60,228 nt of DNA from GCA-2861595 sp035536185 (GCA_035536185.1 DATLOM010000039.1:1-60228), one strand, 5' to 3'; shown: positions 37,506 to 46,098, counted from the first letter of the stretch. A program made the numbers and translations. Notes: generated by a model from the letters alone, not told the origin.

Positions 37506-37892
37506 ATGCGGATGAGACGGTTCAGCTTCGGGATCCTGGCGGCGTGCGGCGCCCTGCTGGTCGCGGTGGTGGTGGTGCCCTCGGCCCAGGCGCAGCAGAA
37601 CGCCCCGTGTGGCCCGGCCTACCCGCCGACGAACTGCCAGCAGGCGCAGGCCGACCGGCAAGCCGATGTTCAGGTCCAAGGCAACACGCTCGACCGGCAG
37701 CCACCACCTCGTGCGGGTGGGGAGATCGGCACGCTGGCCACCAGATCGGCCAACCAGAGGGGGGGCGGCGATCTGCCCCGAACCGGTTCGTCGTCCACGG
37801 TCTCGCTCGTGTCCACTGCGGTCGGCCTCGTCCTCGTCGGCAGCGCGCTAGTCGTCCTTCGTCGGCGCCGAGCTGAATCATCGACGCCGTAG
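37506..37892 (+). CDS. Small secreted LPXTG-type surface protein
   Basis: ATG 37506 sits 7 bp after GGAGGT and gives 128 residues. A signal peptide (about 1-29, ending SAQAQ) is followed by a short polar Gln-rich stretch with two Cys (APCGPAYPPTNCQQ). A sortase signal follows: LPRTG, then a hydrophobic helix (VSLVSTAVGLVLVGSALVVL) and RRRRAESSTP. It should be anchored to the cell wall by a sortase, none of which is encoded here. The mature part is only about 70 residues, too small for an enzyme. Confidence 0.87.
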   Translation: MRMRRFSFGILAACGALLVAVVVVPSAQAQQNAPCGPAYPPTNCQQAQADRQADVQVQGNTLDRQPPPRAGGEIGTLATRSANQRGGGDLPRTGSSSTVSLVSTAVGLVLVGSALVVLRRRRAESSTP

Positions 37893-38071
37893 GCGAAGAC
37901 CTCACGTTTGGGCCAACACGGGCGAACAACCCCCAACCGGCCCCAACTGCCGCCGCCTGACCAAATCTGGCTATTCGACCTATACCAGGACCAACTCACA
38001 TGCCTCCCGATGGAGAGGTGCGGTGGGGGAGATCGAAGCTGTCGGACGACGACCGTGACTCGTCATACCGG

Positions 38072-38145
38072 TGGGCGCTGAGGGACTCGAACCCCCGACC
38101 CCCTCCTTGTAAGGGAGGTGCTCTAGCCAGCTGAGCTAAGCGCCC
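38072..38145 (-). tRNA. tRNA-Val (anticodon TAC)
   Basis: The minus strand folds as a tRNA: 7-bp acceptor stem (38139-38145 with 38073-38079), D arm TAGCTCAGCTGGCTAGAGC, anticodon stem CCTCC/GGAGG with loop CTTACAA, and T arm GGGGGTTCGAGTCCCTC. CCA is not encoded. Confidence 0.95.
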
Positions 38146-38202
38146 TCGAGCGGAGAGCCACTGTAAGGCAGTCCGCCCGAGGGCACCTCGCCCGGGGCTT
38201 GT

Positions 38203-38487
38203 TCAGGCGGTCAGCTTCGACTGCTCGCTCTTCGGGGGGCGGCCCCGTCCCCTCTTGAAGGCAAGCACCTTGCCCTGGCAGAAGAGCTCGCCGCCCCAGA
38301 CGCCGCAGGGCTCCCGGCGGGCCTCGGCCGCGGCCAGGCACTCCACGCGGACGACGCAGCCGGCGCAGATCTCCTTGGCTCTGGCGATGTCGGGCAGCTC
38401 CTCGGAGAAGAACAGCTCGACCATGGTCGACTCGCCCGCGCGGCAGCTCGCCAGGTCCCAGTCGACTGCATCCGCTGCGTACTTCAT
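38203..38487 (-). CDS. WhiB-family [4Fe-4S] regulator with AT-hook-like tail
   Basis: Actinobacterial iron-sulfur transcription factor that binds the primary sigma factor. ATG 38487 gives 94 residues. Cluster ligands are Cys15, Cys41, Cys44 and Cys50 (C...CxxCx5C). CGVWGGE at 61-67 is the signature turn. The tail KRGRGRPPKSEQ (78-89) contains the GRP core of an AT-hook, a feature of WhiB7-type proteins. A strong hairpin lies in its leader. Which WhiB subclass it belongs to cannot be settled here. Confidence 0.93.
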   Translation of the reverse strand: MKYAADAVDWDLASCRAGESTMVELFFSEELPDIARAKEICAGCVVRVECLAAAEARREPCGVWGGELFCQGKVLAFKRGRGRPPKSEQSKLTA

Positions 38488-38535
38488 CCTCTTCTGCCTT
38501 TCGTTCTCGATCTTCGGTATGCCCTGAGACACAAC

Positions 38536-38563
38536 GAGGCCGCCGGGACATCCCGGCGGCCTC
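38536..38563 (-). promoter_or_regulatory. Leader hairpin upstream of whiB, possible attenuator
   Basis: A perfect 13-bp inverted repeat (GAGGCCGCCGGGA / TCCCGGCGGCCTC) with a tiny loop lies 48 bp before the whiB start. On the whiB strand it is followed by GTTGTGTCTC. The bases GGCCTGAGGCC overlapping its 5' arm can form a competing hairpin. The rest of the 400-base gap 38488-38887 shows no gene. Confidence 0.6.
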
Positions 38564-38872
38564 AGGCCCTTCCTCGATGGTTGCTGGGACTTACCCAGGC
38601 CCACCTCGATGGAGGTCCCTCAGCCGCAAGTGGTCGGTACCTGCGCCGGCATGGTCGCAATTGCCCTCCACGCTCCAGCTGGCGACACACCCGGCCGTTC
38701 GCTTCGTCGCCATCGGCCGGCGCACATCGGACGCGGTGACTTCAGCGGTGACCATGAGCTTCGCCTCGTACCGAATCCTCGATTGCACTGCGGTTCTCCT
38801 GCGCCTACGAGCGTCGGACCGGAATGGCCCGGACCCATGGGAACACAGCACCAGCGGTGCCGTCAACCGATT

Positions 38873-38893
38873 TTCTGCGCCGGCCTCTCAGGT
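38873..38893. repeat. Second copy of a 21-nt stop-codon-spanning repeat
   Basis: This segment is identical over 21 bases to 30354-30374. In both places it covers the last sense codon ACC, the stop TGA and 15 downstream bases of a minus-strand gene (IMPase here, cupredoxin there). No paired left arm is visible here. Confidence 0.8.
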
Positions 38894-39634
38894 AAAGGTC
38901 GAGCGGGCGGCGAGCAGCTCGGTCAGGAGTTCCTGGGTACCCGCGGCCACGGGCGTGCGACGTTCCTCCCAGCCCCGGGCGACGAGGTCGGCGCCGTAGG
39001 CGTCCACGACCCCCGCTCCGGCCTCCTGGCAGATGAGCATGGCGCCCAGGTAGTCCCAGGGTGCATGGGCGTGGGCGCTGCAGTCGACATAGCCGTCGAG
39101 CAGGCCCTCGGCTACGGCGCACAGATCGAGGGCGACGGCGCCCAGCGCGCGGAACTGCCCCCATCCGAGGTGGCGCGGAGGCAGCCCGGACAGACCCACC
39201 AGGGCTGTCGCCAACCGGGCGCAGGACGACGGAGCGATGGGATGGCCGTCACGGGTGGCACCACCGCCCCGGACCGCCTGGTAGCGGGCACCGCTCGACT
39301 GGTTCACCACCACCGCGGCGCGGGCACCATCGGCGTCCAGGGCACAGAGGCTGGTGGCGTACCAGGGCAGCCGATGGGCGGCGTTGGTCGATCCGTCGAC
39401 GGGGTCGAGCACCACGAGCAGGGGACGGTCGCCGTCATGGAGGCCGCTCTCCTCGCTGAGCACCCCCAGTCCGGCACCGGTGAGGACGGTCACGGCGGCC
39501 GCGTCGGCGGCCAGGTCGCTGTGGTACTGGCCGGCGCGGGTGCCGGCCAGCCCCCAGTCCTCGAGGGGGCCGAGCACGCCGGCGATGGCGTCACTGGCCT
39601 TGTTCAGCACCTCGAGCAGGTCGTCGTCGTCCAC
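38888..39634 (-). CDS. Inositol monophosphatase-family phosphatase
   Basis: The 248-residue protein has all the metal-binding motifs of the family: LSEESG (metal Glu), VLDPVDGSTNAAHRLPWYATSL (Asp, Asp and substrate loop) and APWDYLGAMLICQEAGAGV (catalytic Asp). Targets of such enzymes include inositol-1-phosphate (needed for mycothiol), histidinol phosphate and PAP. The presence of mshD makes an inositol role plausible but not shown. Confidence 0.9.
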   Translation of the reverse strand: MDDDDLLEVLNKASDAIAGVLGPLEDWGLAGTRAGQYHSDLAADAAAVTVLTGAGLGVLSEESGLHDGDRPLLVVLDPVDGSTNAAHRLPWYATSLCALDADGARAAVVVNQSSGARYQAVRGGGATRDGHPIAPSSCARLATALVGLSGLPPRHLGWGQFRALGAVALDLCAVAEGLLDGYVDCSAHAHAPWDYLGAMLICQEAGAGVVDAYGADLVARGWEERRTPVAAGTQELLTELLAARSTFT

Positions 39635-39684
39635 CGCGCCGCCAGGCTAGAGGTCCCTGGCGCCGTGGCCGTAGGCTCACCCTC

Positions 39685-40251
39685 GTGGCCGTCATCGACG
39701 TGGCCGGCTTCGTCGCCGACCTCAAGGGGCACGCGGTGGAGCACGGCTTCCACGTGCACGACGAGCGCCACTTCGTGGAGAGCTACTCACTGCGCCAGGC
39801 ATGGGAGGTCGACCTGCACCCGGAGGAGGGGTGCGGTGTGCCCGTCGACCTCCACCTCGCCCTGGAGGTGGATCCCCGGGTCCTGCTTTCCTTCGAGGAC
39901 CTGGTGGTCGACCTGCCCGAGGACAATGAGCCTCCCGACGACTTCCACTTCCCCATCACCTTCACCTGGGCCCTGCCGCCTCTGCCGGCGGGCCCCGACC
40001 TTCTCCAGCTGCACCTCGAGCTGGCCGGGGTGGCGGGGGTCGACCTTCCGCTGGAGGTGTCGGCCATCGACTCCTTCCCCTCGGCCACCGACGCCCCGGA
40101 GCGGAGCCTCACCATCGTCGCCCGGCAGCAGGTCTCGTTGGCCAAGATCCTGGTGGGCGAGGAGCTGCTCTGCGAGACGCTGGAGGGCTGCCTGGCCGTC
40201 AGCCGCCACCTGCTCGATGCCGCTCCGAAGTGGCTCGACAAGGCCGACTGA
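39685..40251 (+). CDS. Hypothetical acidic protein
   Basis: A 188-residue soluble protein from GTG 39685, rich in Asp, Glu, Leu and Val. It has repeated strand-like segments (VPVDLHLALEVDPRVLLSFEDLVVDLPE, FHFPITFTWALPPLP) and a helical C-terminus (VSLAKILVGEELLCETLEGCLAVSR). I recognise no family. It is divergent from the IMPase gene with 50 bp between starts. Confidence 0.75.
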   Translation: MAVIDVAGFVADLKGHAVEHGFHVHDERHFVESYSLRQAWEVDLHPEEGCGVPVDLHLALEVDPRVLLSFEDLVVDLPEDNEPPDDFHFPITFTWALPPLPAGPDLLQLHLELAGVAGVDLPLEVSAIDSFPSATDAPERSLTIVARQQVSLAKILVGEELLCETLEGCLAVSRHLLDAAPKWLDKAD

Positions 40252-40301
40252 TCCCTCGTAAGCCGCTCATTTTCAACCGATAGGGCGGGTACCCTTGAGG
40301 G

Positions 40302-40925
40302 GTGCTGGAGGTTCGAGAGGTCGCCCTGAGCCGGGCCCGCCTGCTCAACCGCGTCACGCTCGGGTGGAACGTGGTGGAGGCCCTGGTGGCCATCGCCGCC
40401 GGCATCGCCGCCAGCTCGGTCAGCCTCATCGGCTTCGGCCTCGACTCCGTCATCGAGGTCTCGGCGTCGGCCATTCTGGCGTGGCGACTCCATCAGGAGC
40501 ACCGAGGCGGCTGCATGGCGGAGAACGACCGGCTCGCCACCCGGTTGATCGCCGTCAGCTTCGCCGCTCTCGCCATCTACGTCTGGATCACCGGGCTGGG
40601 CGACCTCATCGGCCACTCGGAACCCGACTCGAGTGCCGTCGGAGTGGTCCTGGCCGCCACCTCGGGCATCGTCATGCCCCCGCTGGCCCGGGCCAAGCGC
40701 CGCCTCGCGCTGCCCTTGGGATCGAGTGCGGCGGTGTCGGAGGCGAACCAGACGATGTTGTGCGGGGTGCTGTCGGGCGTGGTGCTGGTCGGGTTGGCCC
40801 TCAACCTCACCCTCGGCTGGTGGTGGGCCGACCCCGTAGCGGCGTTGCTCATCGGCGTGCTGGCTGCCGGCGAGGCGGCGCGGACATGGCGGGCCGAGTC
40901 GCTGGCCGACACCTGCTGCGCCTGA
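40302..40925 (+). CDS. Cation diffusion facilitator-like transporter
   Basis: The 207-residue membrane protein has six helices in the CDF arrangement with GFGLDSVIEVSASAILAWR in helix 2 and WWADPVAALLIGVLAAGEA in helix 6. The usual HxxxD metal pair of helix 5 is replaced (SEANQTMLCGVLSG) and there is no cytosolic C-terminal domain. The His/Cys-containing cytosolic loop HQEHRGGCMAEND could bind metal. Metal specificity is unknown. Confidence 0.82.
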   Translation: MLEVREVALSRARLLNRVTLGWNVVEALVAIAAGIAASSVSLIGFGLDSVIEVSASAILAWRLHQEHRGGCMAENDRLATRLIAVSFAALAIYVWITGLGDLIGHSEPDSSAVGVVLAATSGIVMPPLARAKRRLALPLGSSAAVSEANQTMLCGVLSGVVLVGLALNLTLGWWWADPVAALLIGVLAAGEAARTWRAESLADTCCA

Positions 40926-40950
40926 ACCCTAAGATTGAAATTGGAGCCCG

Positions 40951-42102
40951 CTACTGGGCGTTCTTCCCGGCCAGCCCCCGCTCGATCAGGAGGATCTCCT
41001 CGTCGCCGGCCAGCGCCGCCGTGTTGATCGGCGCGGCGAGGGTGATGACGGCGGCGGCGACCAGGACAGGATTGCGCGCCCCGGCTGCCACCTGGCGCCA
41101 TCGGGGAAGGGCGCCTGACACTGCGGCAGCGGGGTCGTGATCCGGAAGTGCCTGGAGGCGCCGGACGACGTTCTCGATAAGTGGCACCAGCGCGCAGATC
41201 ACGGTGAGGCTGGACAGGATCGACAGCTTGATGGCGAACTCCGTCGTCTGGAACGACAGGAGGCCGGCGGCCACCGCGGCGGTGGAGGCGCCGTAGATGA
41301 TCCGGCCCAGCGCCGCCTTGGGTGCGGTCTGCGGATCGGAGATCATGAAGAACACGAAGATCAGCACTTCGGGCGAGAGGGCTAGGTTGGCCCAGTACGA
41401 GAGCCCGCTGATGGTCCCGTCGTGCCAGATGGCCACGAAGTCCCGACCGGCCAGGGCCAGGACCCCGACGAGCACGGCGAAGGTGGCGAGGAAGGAGACG
41501 GCCATGCCGACCATGCGCACTTTGCGCAGGATCCACCAGGCGCCGGCGAAGATGACCACGTAGGCCAGCGCCTGGCCCAGCTGGCTAGGCCCCCACCACA
41601 GGTACTGCGGGAACACGTGGCGGGGCCCGATCACGAGCAGGCACCAGACCAGGCCGACGTTCGACGGGTTGAACAGGTGGCGGTCGCCGGGGCGGATGAG
41701 GTACTTCGACAGCAAGGACAGCAGGGCGGCGAGCAGGAAGTACTGGATCCCGTTGAGGCTCCACCAGTCGCCATGGCGCGTGCCTGAGGCCCTCAGGATG
41801 AAAGCGACGCTGCTGCCGGTGAGCATGGCGCTGGCCGGCCACACCAGCATCGCCTCCCGGCGGAAGGTGATGACCACCTCCACCAGTGCACTGAAGGCGA
41901 TCGTGACGATGATCTGGGCGATCGACACCTTGAAGTCGAGCACCGTCTGGCCGAGCAGCTGAAGCGTCATGATGACGACCGACAGCTTCAGACGGGGGTC
42001 TTTGCGGTTGGGCAGGACCACCGGGATGCGCCGGCCCCGCACCACGATGCTGGGCCCCTCGGGCGCCGGTGACCCGGGGATGGTGCCGATGGACGAGGAC
42101 AT
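40951..42102 (-). CDS. RnfD/NqrB-like membrane protein (UnbU-type)
   Basis: The 383-residue protein has about ten hydrophobic helices. It shows the RnfD/NqrB-like core (RPGDRHLFNPSNVGLVWCLLVIGPRHVFPQYLWWGP, LSPEVLIFVFFMISDPQTAPKAALGRIIYGA), where FNPSN and SDPxTxP are conserved near flavin sites. Stand-alone homologues are annotated as UnbU-like in enediyne clusters. No other Rnf/Nqr subunit is near, so a full sodium pump is not indicated. The gene for a DM13 domain protein lies directly upstream. ATG 42102 is preferred over an upstream start that adds 12 residues. Confidence 0.85.
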   Translation of the reverse strand: MSSSIGTIPGSPAPEGPSIVVRGRRIPVVLPNRKDPRLKLSVVIMTLQLLGQTVLDFKVSIAQIIVTIAFSALVEVVITFRREAMLVWPASAMLTGSSVAFILRASGTRHGDWWSLNGIQYFLLAALLSLLSKYLIRPGDRHLFNPSNVGLVWCLLVIGPRHVFPQYLWWGPSQLGQALAYVVIFAGAWWILRKVRMVGMAVSFLATFAVLVGVLALAGRDFVAIWHDGTISGLSYWANLALSPEVLIFVFFMISDPQTAPKAALGRIIYGASTAAVAAGLLSFQTTEFAIKLSILSSLTVICALVPLIENVVRRLQALPDHDPAAAVSGALPRWRQVAAGARNPVLVAAAVITLAAPINTAALAGDEEILLIERGLAGKNAQ

Positions 42103-42268
42103 GGCTAGTGCTCCGTCGCCGATATGGCCTGGGTGCATCGGCGAGTCAGCGGTGTCATCTGGCGAGGCGCGACGACGAAGGAATCCTCTTGCCGGCTTTC
42201 GAGGAGGAGAAACGCAGCCAGGGGCATCGCTGGCCGGCGAGGCAGCAGGTGATATCGGCGACGGTGCA

Positions 42269-43231
42269 CTAGGAGGGTTCCAGCGTGGCCGCCGCGTAGG
42301 CGCTGTTGATCAGCGGGCACCAGATGACCACGGACTTGAACTGGGCGGGGTCCACGTCCCTGGGAACGGTGAAGTTGAGCGACCCGGCGGTGATGTCGAG
42401 CGGGGCGGCCTTGACCCAGGGCGCCGCCATGAACTCGGGTGTGGTCTTGGGAGCGTCCAGCGGGCTGAAGGTGATCTCCAGGTCGACGTTGGGCGAGACG
42501 AAGAAGTCGTCCAGTCGAAGGGCATGGGAGCCGTCGGCGAGGCGGTAGACGGTGATGGTTCCTGTGCCGGTCTGGTCCATCCGGTAGAAGTCCCCGGTGA
42601 AGACCACCTTCGTGCCCGGAGCCGACATGACCGGCAGCGGCTCCTCCTCCAGGGGCACGTCGACCTGCTGCTCCACGTGCAGCTTCCACGGCCCGTCGGC
42701 CGCCACCTTCAGGTTCATGGCCCCCGCCTTGGTGGCGTACCCGAAGGGGGTGTCGGTGCCTGTGCACGGTGCCTCCAGCAACGGCTTGGGCCGTCCCGTC
42801 ACGGTGACCAGCAGCCGGCCCGTCCCACACACGCCGCGCACCCGCCACTGAATGGCGCCTTCGTCGATGGTCAGCGCGGGCGTGCCGGCAGCCTGGCCCT
42901 GCAGGGTGGTCACCGCCTGCCACCACGGTTGTGATCGCACGAGAGTGGCCGGACGTGGAACTGTGGTGGCAGACGCCGCCCCGCCCGCAGCCCGGCTCGC
43001 CGCCGGCGCCTTGGGGGCGCGGCGCTCCGAGCCCGACAGGCGGTCCCGCAAGCCGAACAGGTTCCCGCCGACGCCGGCGCTGACGAGCAGCGCCAACAGG
43101 CCCAGCCACGCCAGCAGATGACGACCCCCGCTCTGGGCCGGTTGACCTGGCCGCTCAGGCTCCGGCAGCGGCTCCGGCTGGGATGGTACGTCCGGCCTGT
43201 CGAAGGTGGCCGGCGGTTCCGTCGTGCTCAT
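42269..43231 (-). CDS. Membrane-anchored DM13-domain protein
   Basis: The 320-residue protein has a Pro/Glu-rich cytosolic N-terminus, one membrane helix (about 39-58) and an outer part. The C-terminal region from about 205 (TKVVFTGDFYRMDQTGTGTITVYRL ... ALRLDDFFVSPNVDLEITFSP ... DPAQFKSVVIWCPLINSAYAAATL) matches the DM13 domain, with the conserved Cys in VVIWC that is thought to take part in electron transfer. Two Cys in the middle region (VCGTG, APCTG) may form a disulfide. It shares strand and order with the RnfD-like gene. Confidence 0.82.
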   Translation of the reverse strand: MSTTEPPATFDRPDVPSQPEPLPEPERPGQPAQSGGRHLLAWLGLLALLVSAGVGGNLFGLRDRLSGSERRAPKAPAASRAAGGAASATTVPRPATLVRSQPWWQAVTTLQGQAAGTPALTIDEGAIQWRVRGVCGTGRLLVTVTGRPKPLLEAPCTGTDTPFGYATKAGAMNLKVAADGPWKLHVEQQVDVPLEEEPLPVMSAPGTKVVFTGDFYRMDQTGTGTITVYRLADGSHALRLDDFFVSPNVDLEITFSPLDAPKTTPEFMAAPWVKAAPLDITAGSLNFTVPRDVDPAQFKSVVIWCPLINSAYAAATLEPS

Positions 43232-43309
43232 CGGTCCTCTGGATGCGAGTTCGAGCCATGGGCACCAACGGCAGGCCCCATGCCCGTGGAATAGTCAAGA
43301 GCATACTGC

Positions 43310-44956
43310 TCATCCCACCCTTGCCGGTTCCGTCCGCAGCTCCTCGGCAGTGATCTCCTCCAGCCGGCGCCGGCGGGTCTCCACCCCGAAGAAGGCGACC
43401 GCCACCACGGCCAGGACCATGGGGATCGCGCCCATCAGCGCCGTCCAGGCGATGCTCGGCGGCGTGATCGCCGCCGCGACCAAGGCGATGATCGCCACCC
43501 CGCCCGCCTTGCTGGCCGCCGCCGCCAGCCCGGTTCCCCGGGAGCGAATGCGGGTGGGGAACACCTCGGAGCTGTAGGCGAAGAGGACGGCCACGATGGA
43601 GCTGATGCCCCAGATGGGCACCACCAACAGGGCTTGGAGCAGGCCCCGGTCCTCGGCCACGTTGTCGCCGGCGATGACGAAGCCGACCAGGGCGGCGCCG
43701 GTCAGGGCGCCCAGCAGGATGATGGTCTTCTTGCTGCTCCACACGCCGTAGAGCCAGGCGACGCCGAAGTTGAGGGGGAACCCGATCAGGGCGGAGTCCC
43801 GCAGGATCCGGTTGGCCGTGACCTCGGTGTAGCCGAGCCGCTGCAGGTTCGACGGGATCCAGAGCTGGAACCCGAAGGTGACCAGCCCGACGCCCAGGCC
43901 GAGCAGCACCACCACGGCGCTGAGCCCGAGGAACGGCGGCTGGAGGAGCTGGGCGTAGCGGCTCTTCACCTCCGACTCGACAGCCAGCTCCGACTTCTCG
44001 TCCTCGACAACGACGGCCCCGTAGCGCTCCATGACCGCCCGGGCCTCGTGCTCACGACCGCGGGCCAGCAGGAACCGCGGCGACTCGGGGATCCAGCGGT
44101 TGAGCAGCAACAGCGCCAGCCCGGTAGGCAGGCCCAGTAGCCACAGGATGCGCCAGCCGTAGTCGGGCACCAGGGCTGTCGAGAGCCAGCTGGTGAGGAT
44201 GTAGGCGCCGGCGACGTCGCCGCCGATCAGCACCATCACCCAGCCCCGGTGGCGGGCCGGGACGGTTTCGGCCATGAGGGCGAACGTGATGGGCAGCATC
44301 CCGCCCACGCCCAGGCCCATGACGAAGCACATGAACAGGTTGAGGTTGAACGACGGCATCGAGCCACACACCGCGGTGGCGACGAAGAGCACGCCGGCCA
44401 GCAGGATGGACGCCCGCCGGCCGATGCGGTCGCCGAGCCACCCCCACACGAACGACCCGATCACCGTGCCGGTGATGCCGAGCAGCGGGAGCAGGGCTGC
44501 CGGCGGGCTGCCGGCGGGGTTGAGCGCCGACTTGAGCCCGTACTCCTTCGTCATCCCAGGCAGCACGAACCCGAGGGTGGTCGGTTTCATCACGTCGATG
44601 GTCACCGCCGCCGCCATCACCAGCAGGAGGCCGACGTGGGCAGGCCGGATGGGGGCGTCGTCCAGGGCCTTCACCCGGATCCGCGAGACCTGTTCCGCGG
44701 CGGCCGGCGCCCGCCTGGGGAACAGCCCATAAGTGGTGGCGGCCAACCCGACCAGGATGAGCACCATGCCCACGGCCATCGGCGCGTCGATGCCCATGCC
44801 GTCCAGGCGATATCCCATGTCCTTGGCGTCGAGGTACATGGGCAGATGAAGGAGGACGCCTGCCGTAACCGTGGCGATCCCGGCCCAGAAGGCCACCGGG
44901 CTGGCATAGGTGATGCCGCCTACCGGTGCCCGCTTCTCGCTGTGGACCGAACCCAC
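43310..44956 (-). CDS. MFS transporter, metabolite:H+ symporter-like
   Basis: The 548-residue protein has two extra N-terminal helices (about 20-80) before a 12-helix MFS core. The loop 2-3 signature GWLGDRIGRRASIL is clear. The family segment NRWIPESPRFLLARGREHEARAVMERYGA before the central loop and PTRIRSRGTGLAAAASKAGG in the second half fit the sugar/metabolite porter branch. Substrate unknown. Its start lies just outside the left end of the integrated element. Confidence 0.92.
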   Translation of the reverse strand: MGSVHSEKRAPVGGITYASPVAFWAGIATVTAGVLLHLPMYLDAKDMGYRLDGMGIDAPMAVGMVLILVGLAATTYGLFPRRAPAAAEQVSRIRVKALDDAPIRPAHVGLLLVMAAAVTIDVMKPTTLGFVLPGMTKEYGLKSALNPAGSPPAALLPLLGITGTVIGSFVWGWLGDRIGRRASILLAGVLFVATAVCGSMPSFNLNLFMCFVMGLGVGGMLPITFALMAETVPARHRGWVMVLIGGDVAGAYILTSWLSTALVPDYGWRILWLLGLPTGLALLLLNRWIPESPRFLLARGREHEARAVMERYGAVVVEDEKSELAVESEVKSRYAQLLQPPFLGLSAVVVLLGLGVGLVTFGFQLWIPSNLQRLGYTEVTANRILRDSALIGFPLNFGVAWLYGVWSSKKTIILLGALTGAALVGFVIAGDNVAEDRGLLQALLVVPIWGISSIVAVLFAYSSEVFPTRIRSRGTGLAAAASKAGGVAIIALVAAAITPPSIAWTALMGAIPMVLAVVAVAFFGVETRRRRLEEITAEELRTEPARVG

Positions 44957-45042
44957 GTCAGATGCCCTCCATCGCCCCTATCGCGGGAAGCACAAGGGTA
45001 CGCCTCCTCCGCTGTCGGAAGCCCCGCAGTCAAACACGAGAT

Positions 45043-45087
45043 GTGGGCCCGGCAGGGATCGAACCTGCGACCAAGGGATTATGAGTC
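45043..45087 (-). repeat. Left attachment site: 45-bp 3' fragment of tRNA-Met
   Basis: Identical to 55122-55166, covering the acceptor 3' side, T arm, variable loop and anticodon loop. The rest of the tRNA is missing, so this copy is not functional. It marks the attB/attP core left after site-specific insertion. Confidence 0.92.
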
Positions 45088-45162
45088 GAGCTGAGCGCGT
45101 CCGGCAGGTTCCGTTTCATGCCGTTGACCTGGGGTTTCATCCGTCGGCCATTTCGCCAGATG

Positions 45163-45212
45163 ATGTTGGATGACGCCTCGTGTCGCCCAGAATGTTGGAT
45201 GAAATGTTGGAC
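45163..45212 (+). repeat. Three ATGTTGGAT repeats, candidate integrase arm sites (left)
   Basis: Copies at 45163-45171, 45192-45200 and 45204-45212 (the last ends in C) all face the same way. The last two are 12 bp apart, about one helical turn. Two identical copies occur at the other end of the element. Confidence 0.7.
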
Positions 45213-45255
45213 GAAATCCATAGTCCCTTGCTCACACCGGTCCACCGACAGCCGA

Positions 45256-45630
45256 TTACAACACGAAGCCCGCGATGGTGCGGCTGAGGCCTTGGACGTC
45301 GTACTGGCCTGAGAACTCCAGACGCACCTTTCCGAGGCCGGAGAACCACAGGTCCAGCTCGGCATCAAGGTCGAATACGCCAGCGGTCTCGATCGAAAAC
45401 GCCTGGACTTTGCTGAAAGGCAGAGAGGTGAAGTCCTTCTTCTTGCCCGTGATGCCTTGGACGTTGACGGCGATTATCCGCTTGTTGGTGAAGATCACGT
45501 AGTCCCGCACCGCCTTGAAGCTCGCTACCACCTCTTCTCCTGCTACCAGCAGCGGCTCGACTGTCTTCCCCATCCCTTCCTTGTCCGCCTGCTTCAGCTT
45601 GAAGACGGAACCAGTGCTGAAGTCGATCAT
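45256..45630 (-). CDS. Bacterial PH-domain-like protein
   Basis: ATG 45630 gives 124 residues (MIDFSTGSVFKLKQADKEGM). The central part (EEVVASFKAVRDYVIFTNKRIIAVN ... KKKDFTSLPFSKVQAFSIETAGVFDLDAELDLWF) is a clear bPH-type fold, with the TNKRIIxV strand characteristic of this family. It is cargo of the element. Role unknown; in other genomes such proteins are stress-associated. An upstream start would add 19 residues without support. Confidence 0.82.
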   Translation of the reverse strand: MIDFSTGSVFKLKQADKEGMGKTVEPLLVAGEEVVASFKAVRDYVIFTNKRIIAVNVQGITGKKKDFTSLPFSKVQAFSIETAGVFDLDAELDLWFSGLGKVRLEFSGQYDVQGLSRTIAGFVL

Positions 45631-45883
45631 GGGAGGACCGTAGTGACTGCAGAGGACGAGCGGGCCATTCGACGGTTGATGGCGCACTAGGCATCCACCT
45701 CCTGGTCATTCGATGTCCGCACATCCGCCCGCTTCAGGAGCTACGGATCGAGCGAGATCGAGGGTTCTTTCGTCCGCGGGATGCACGCGGGATGGACCAG
45801 CAGCTCAGGCCCACCGGGACCCCAGCACACCACTGCCACGGTGCGTGATTTCGGATCAGCTCCACCTTCCGTAAGCTACGGCG

Positions 45884-46098
45884 ATGAGCAAGCCAGCATC
45901 GCTCGTCGCAACAGCCCGCTCTGGAGCGGGCGTGTTTCGGCGATCTCTTGCCGATCGGACAGGTGTGCCACCTCGACGATCTCTCGCATAGAGGAGGGTG
46001 ACATGGATCCACCCTTCACGATGCTGGAGCGGGTCTTGGTCGCCGCGGGGAAGCAGCTGCAGGCGTCTTGCGTCGACCTGCCCGATGGGCATACTTGA
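45884..46098 (+). pseudogene. Frameshifted XRE/HTH antitoxin-like gene
   Basis: Frame one from ATG 45884 reads MSKPASLVATARSGAGVFRR then SLADRTGVP and soon stops at TAG. From the same point, the next frame reads STISRIEEGDMDPPFTMLER then VLVAAGKQLQA until the TGA at 46096-46098. Joined, the two halves make a typical antitoxin HTH: helix, turn, recognition helix STISRIExG, then the P-x-FxxLxRVLxAAG segment. A one- or two-base indel near 45975 explains the break. The next gene starts on the stop codon. Confidence 0.75.

Noticed and set aside
38123..38551. Minus-strand frame overlapping whiB
   Set aside because: The whiB frame has all four cluster cysteines and GVWGG; the other frame is Arg-rich shadow and runs into tRNA-Val.
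45043..45087. Second functional tRNA-Met gene
   Set aside because: Only the 3' part is present; the D arm and 5' acceptor strand are missing, so it is an attachment-site duplicate.
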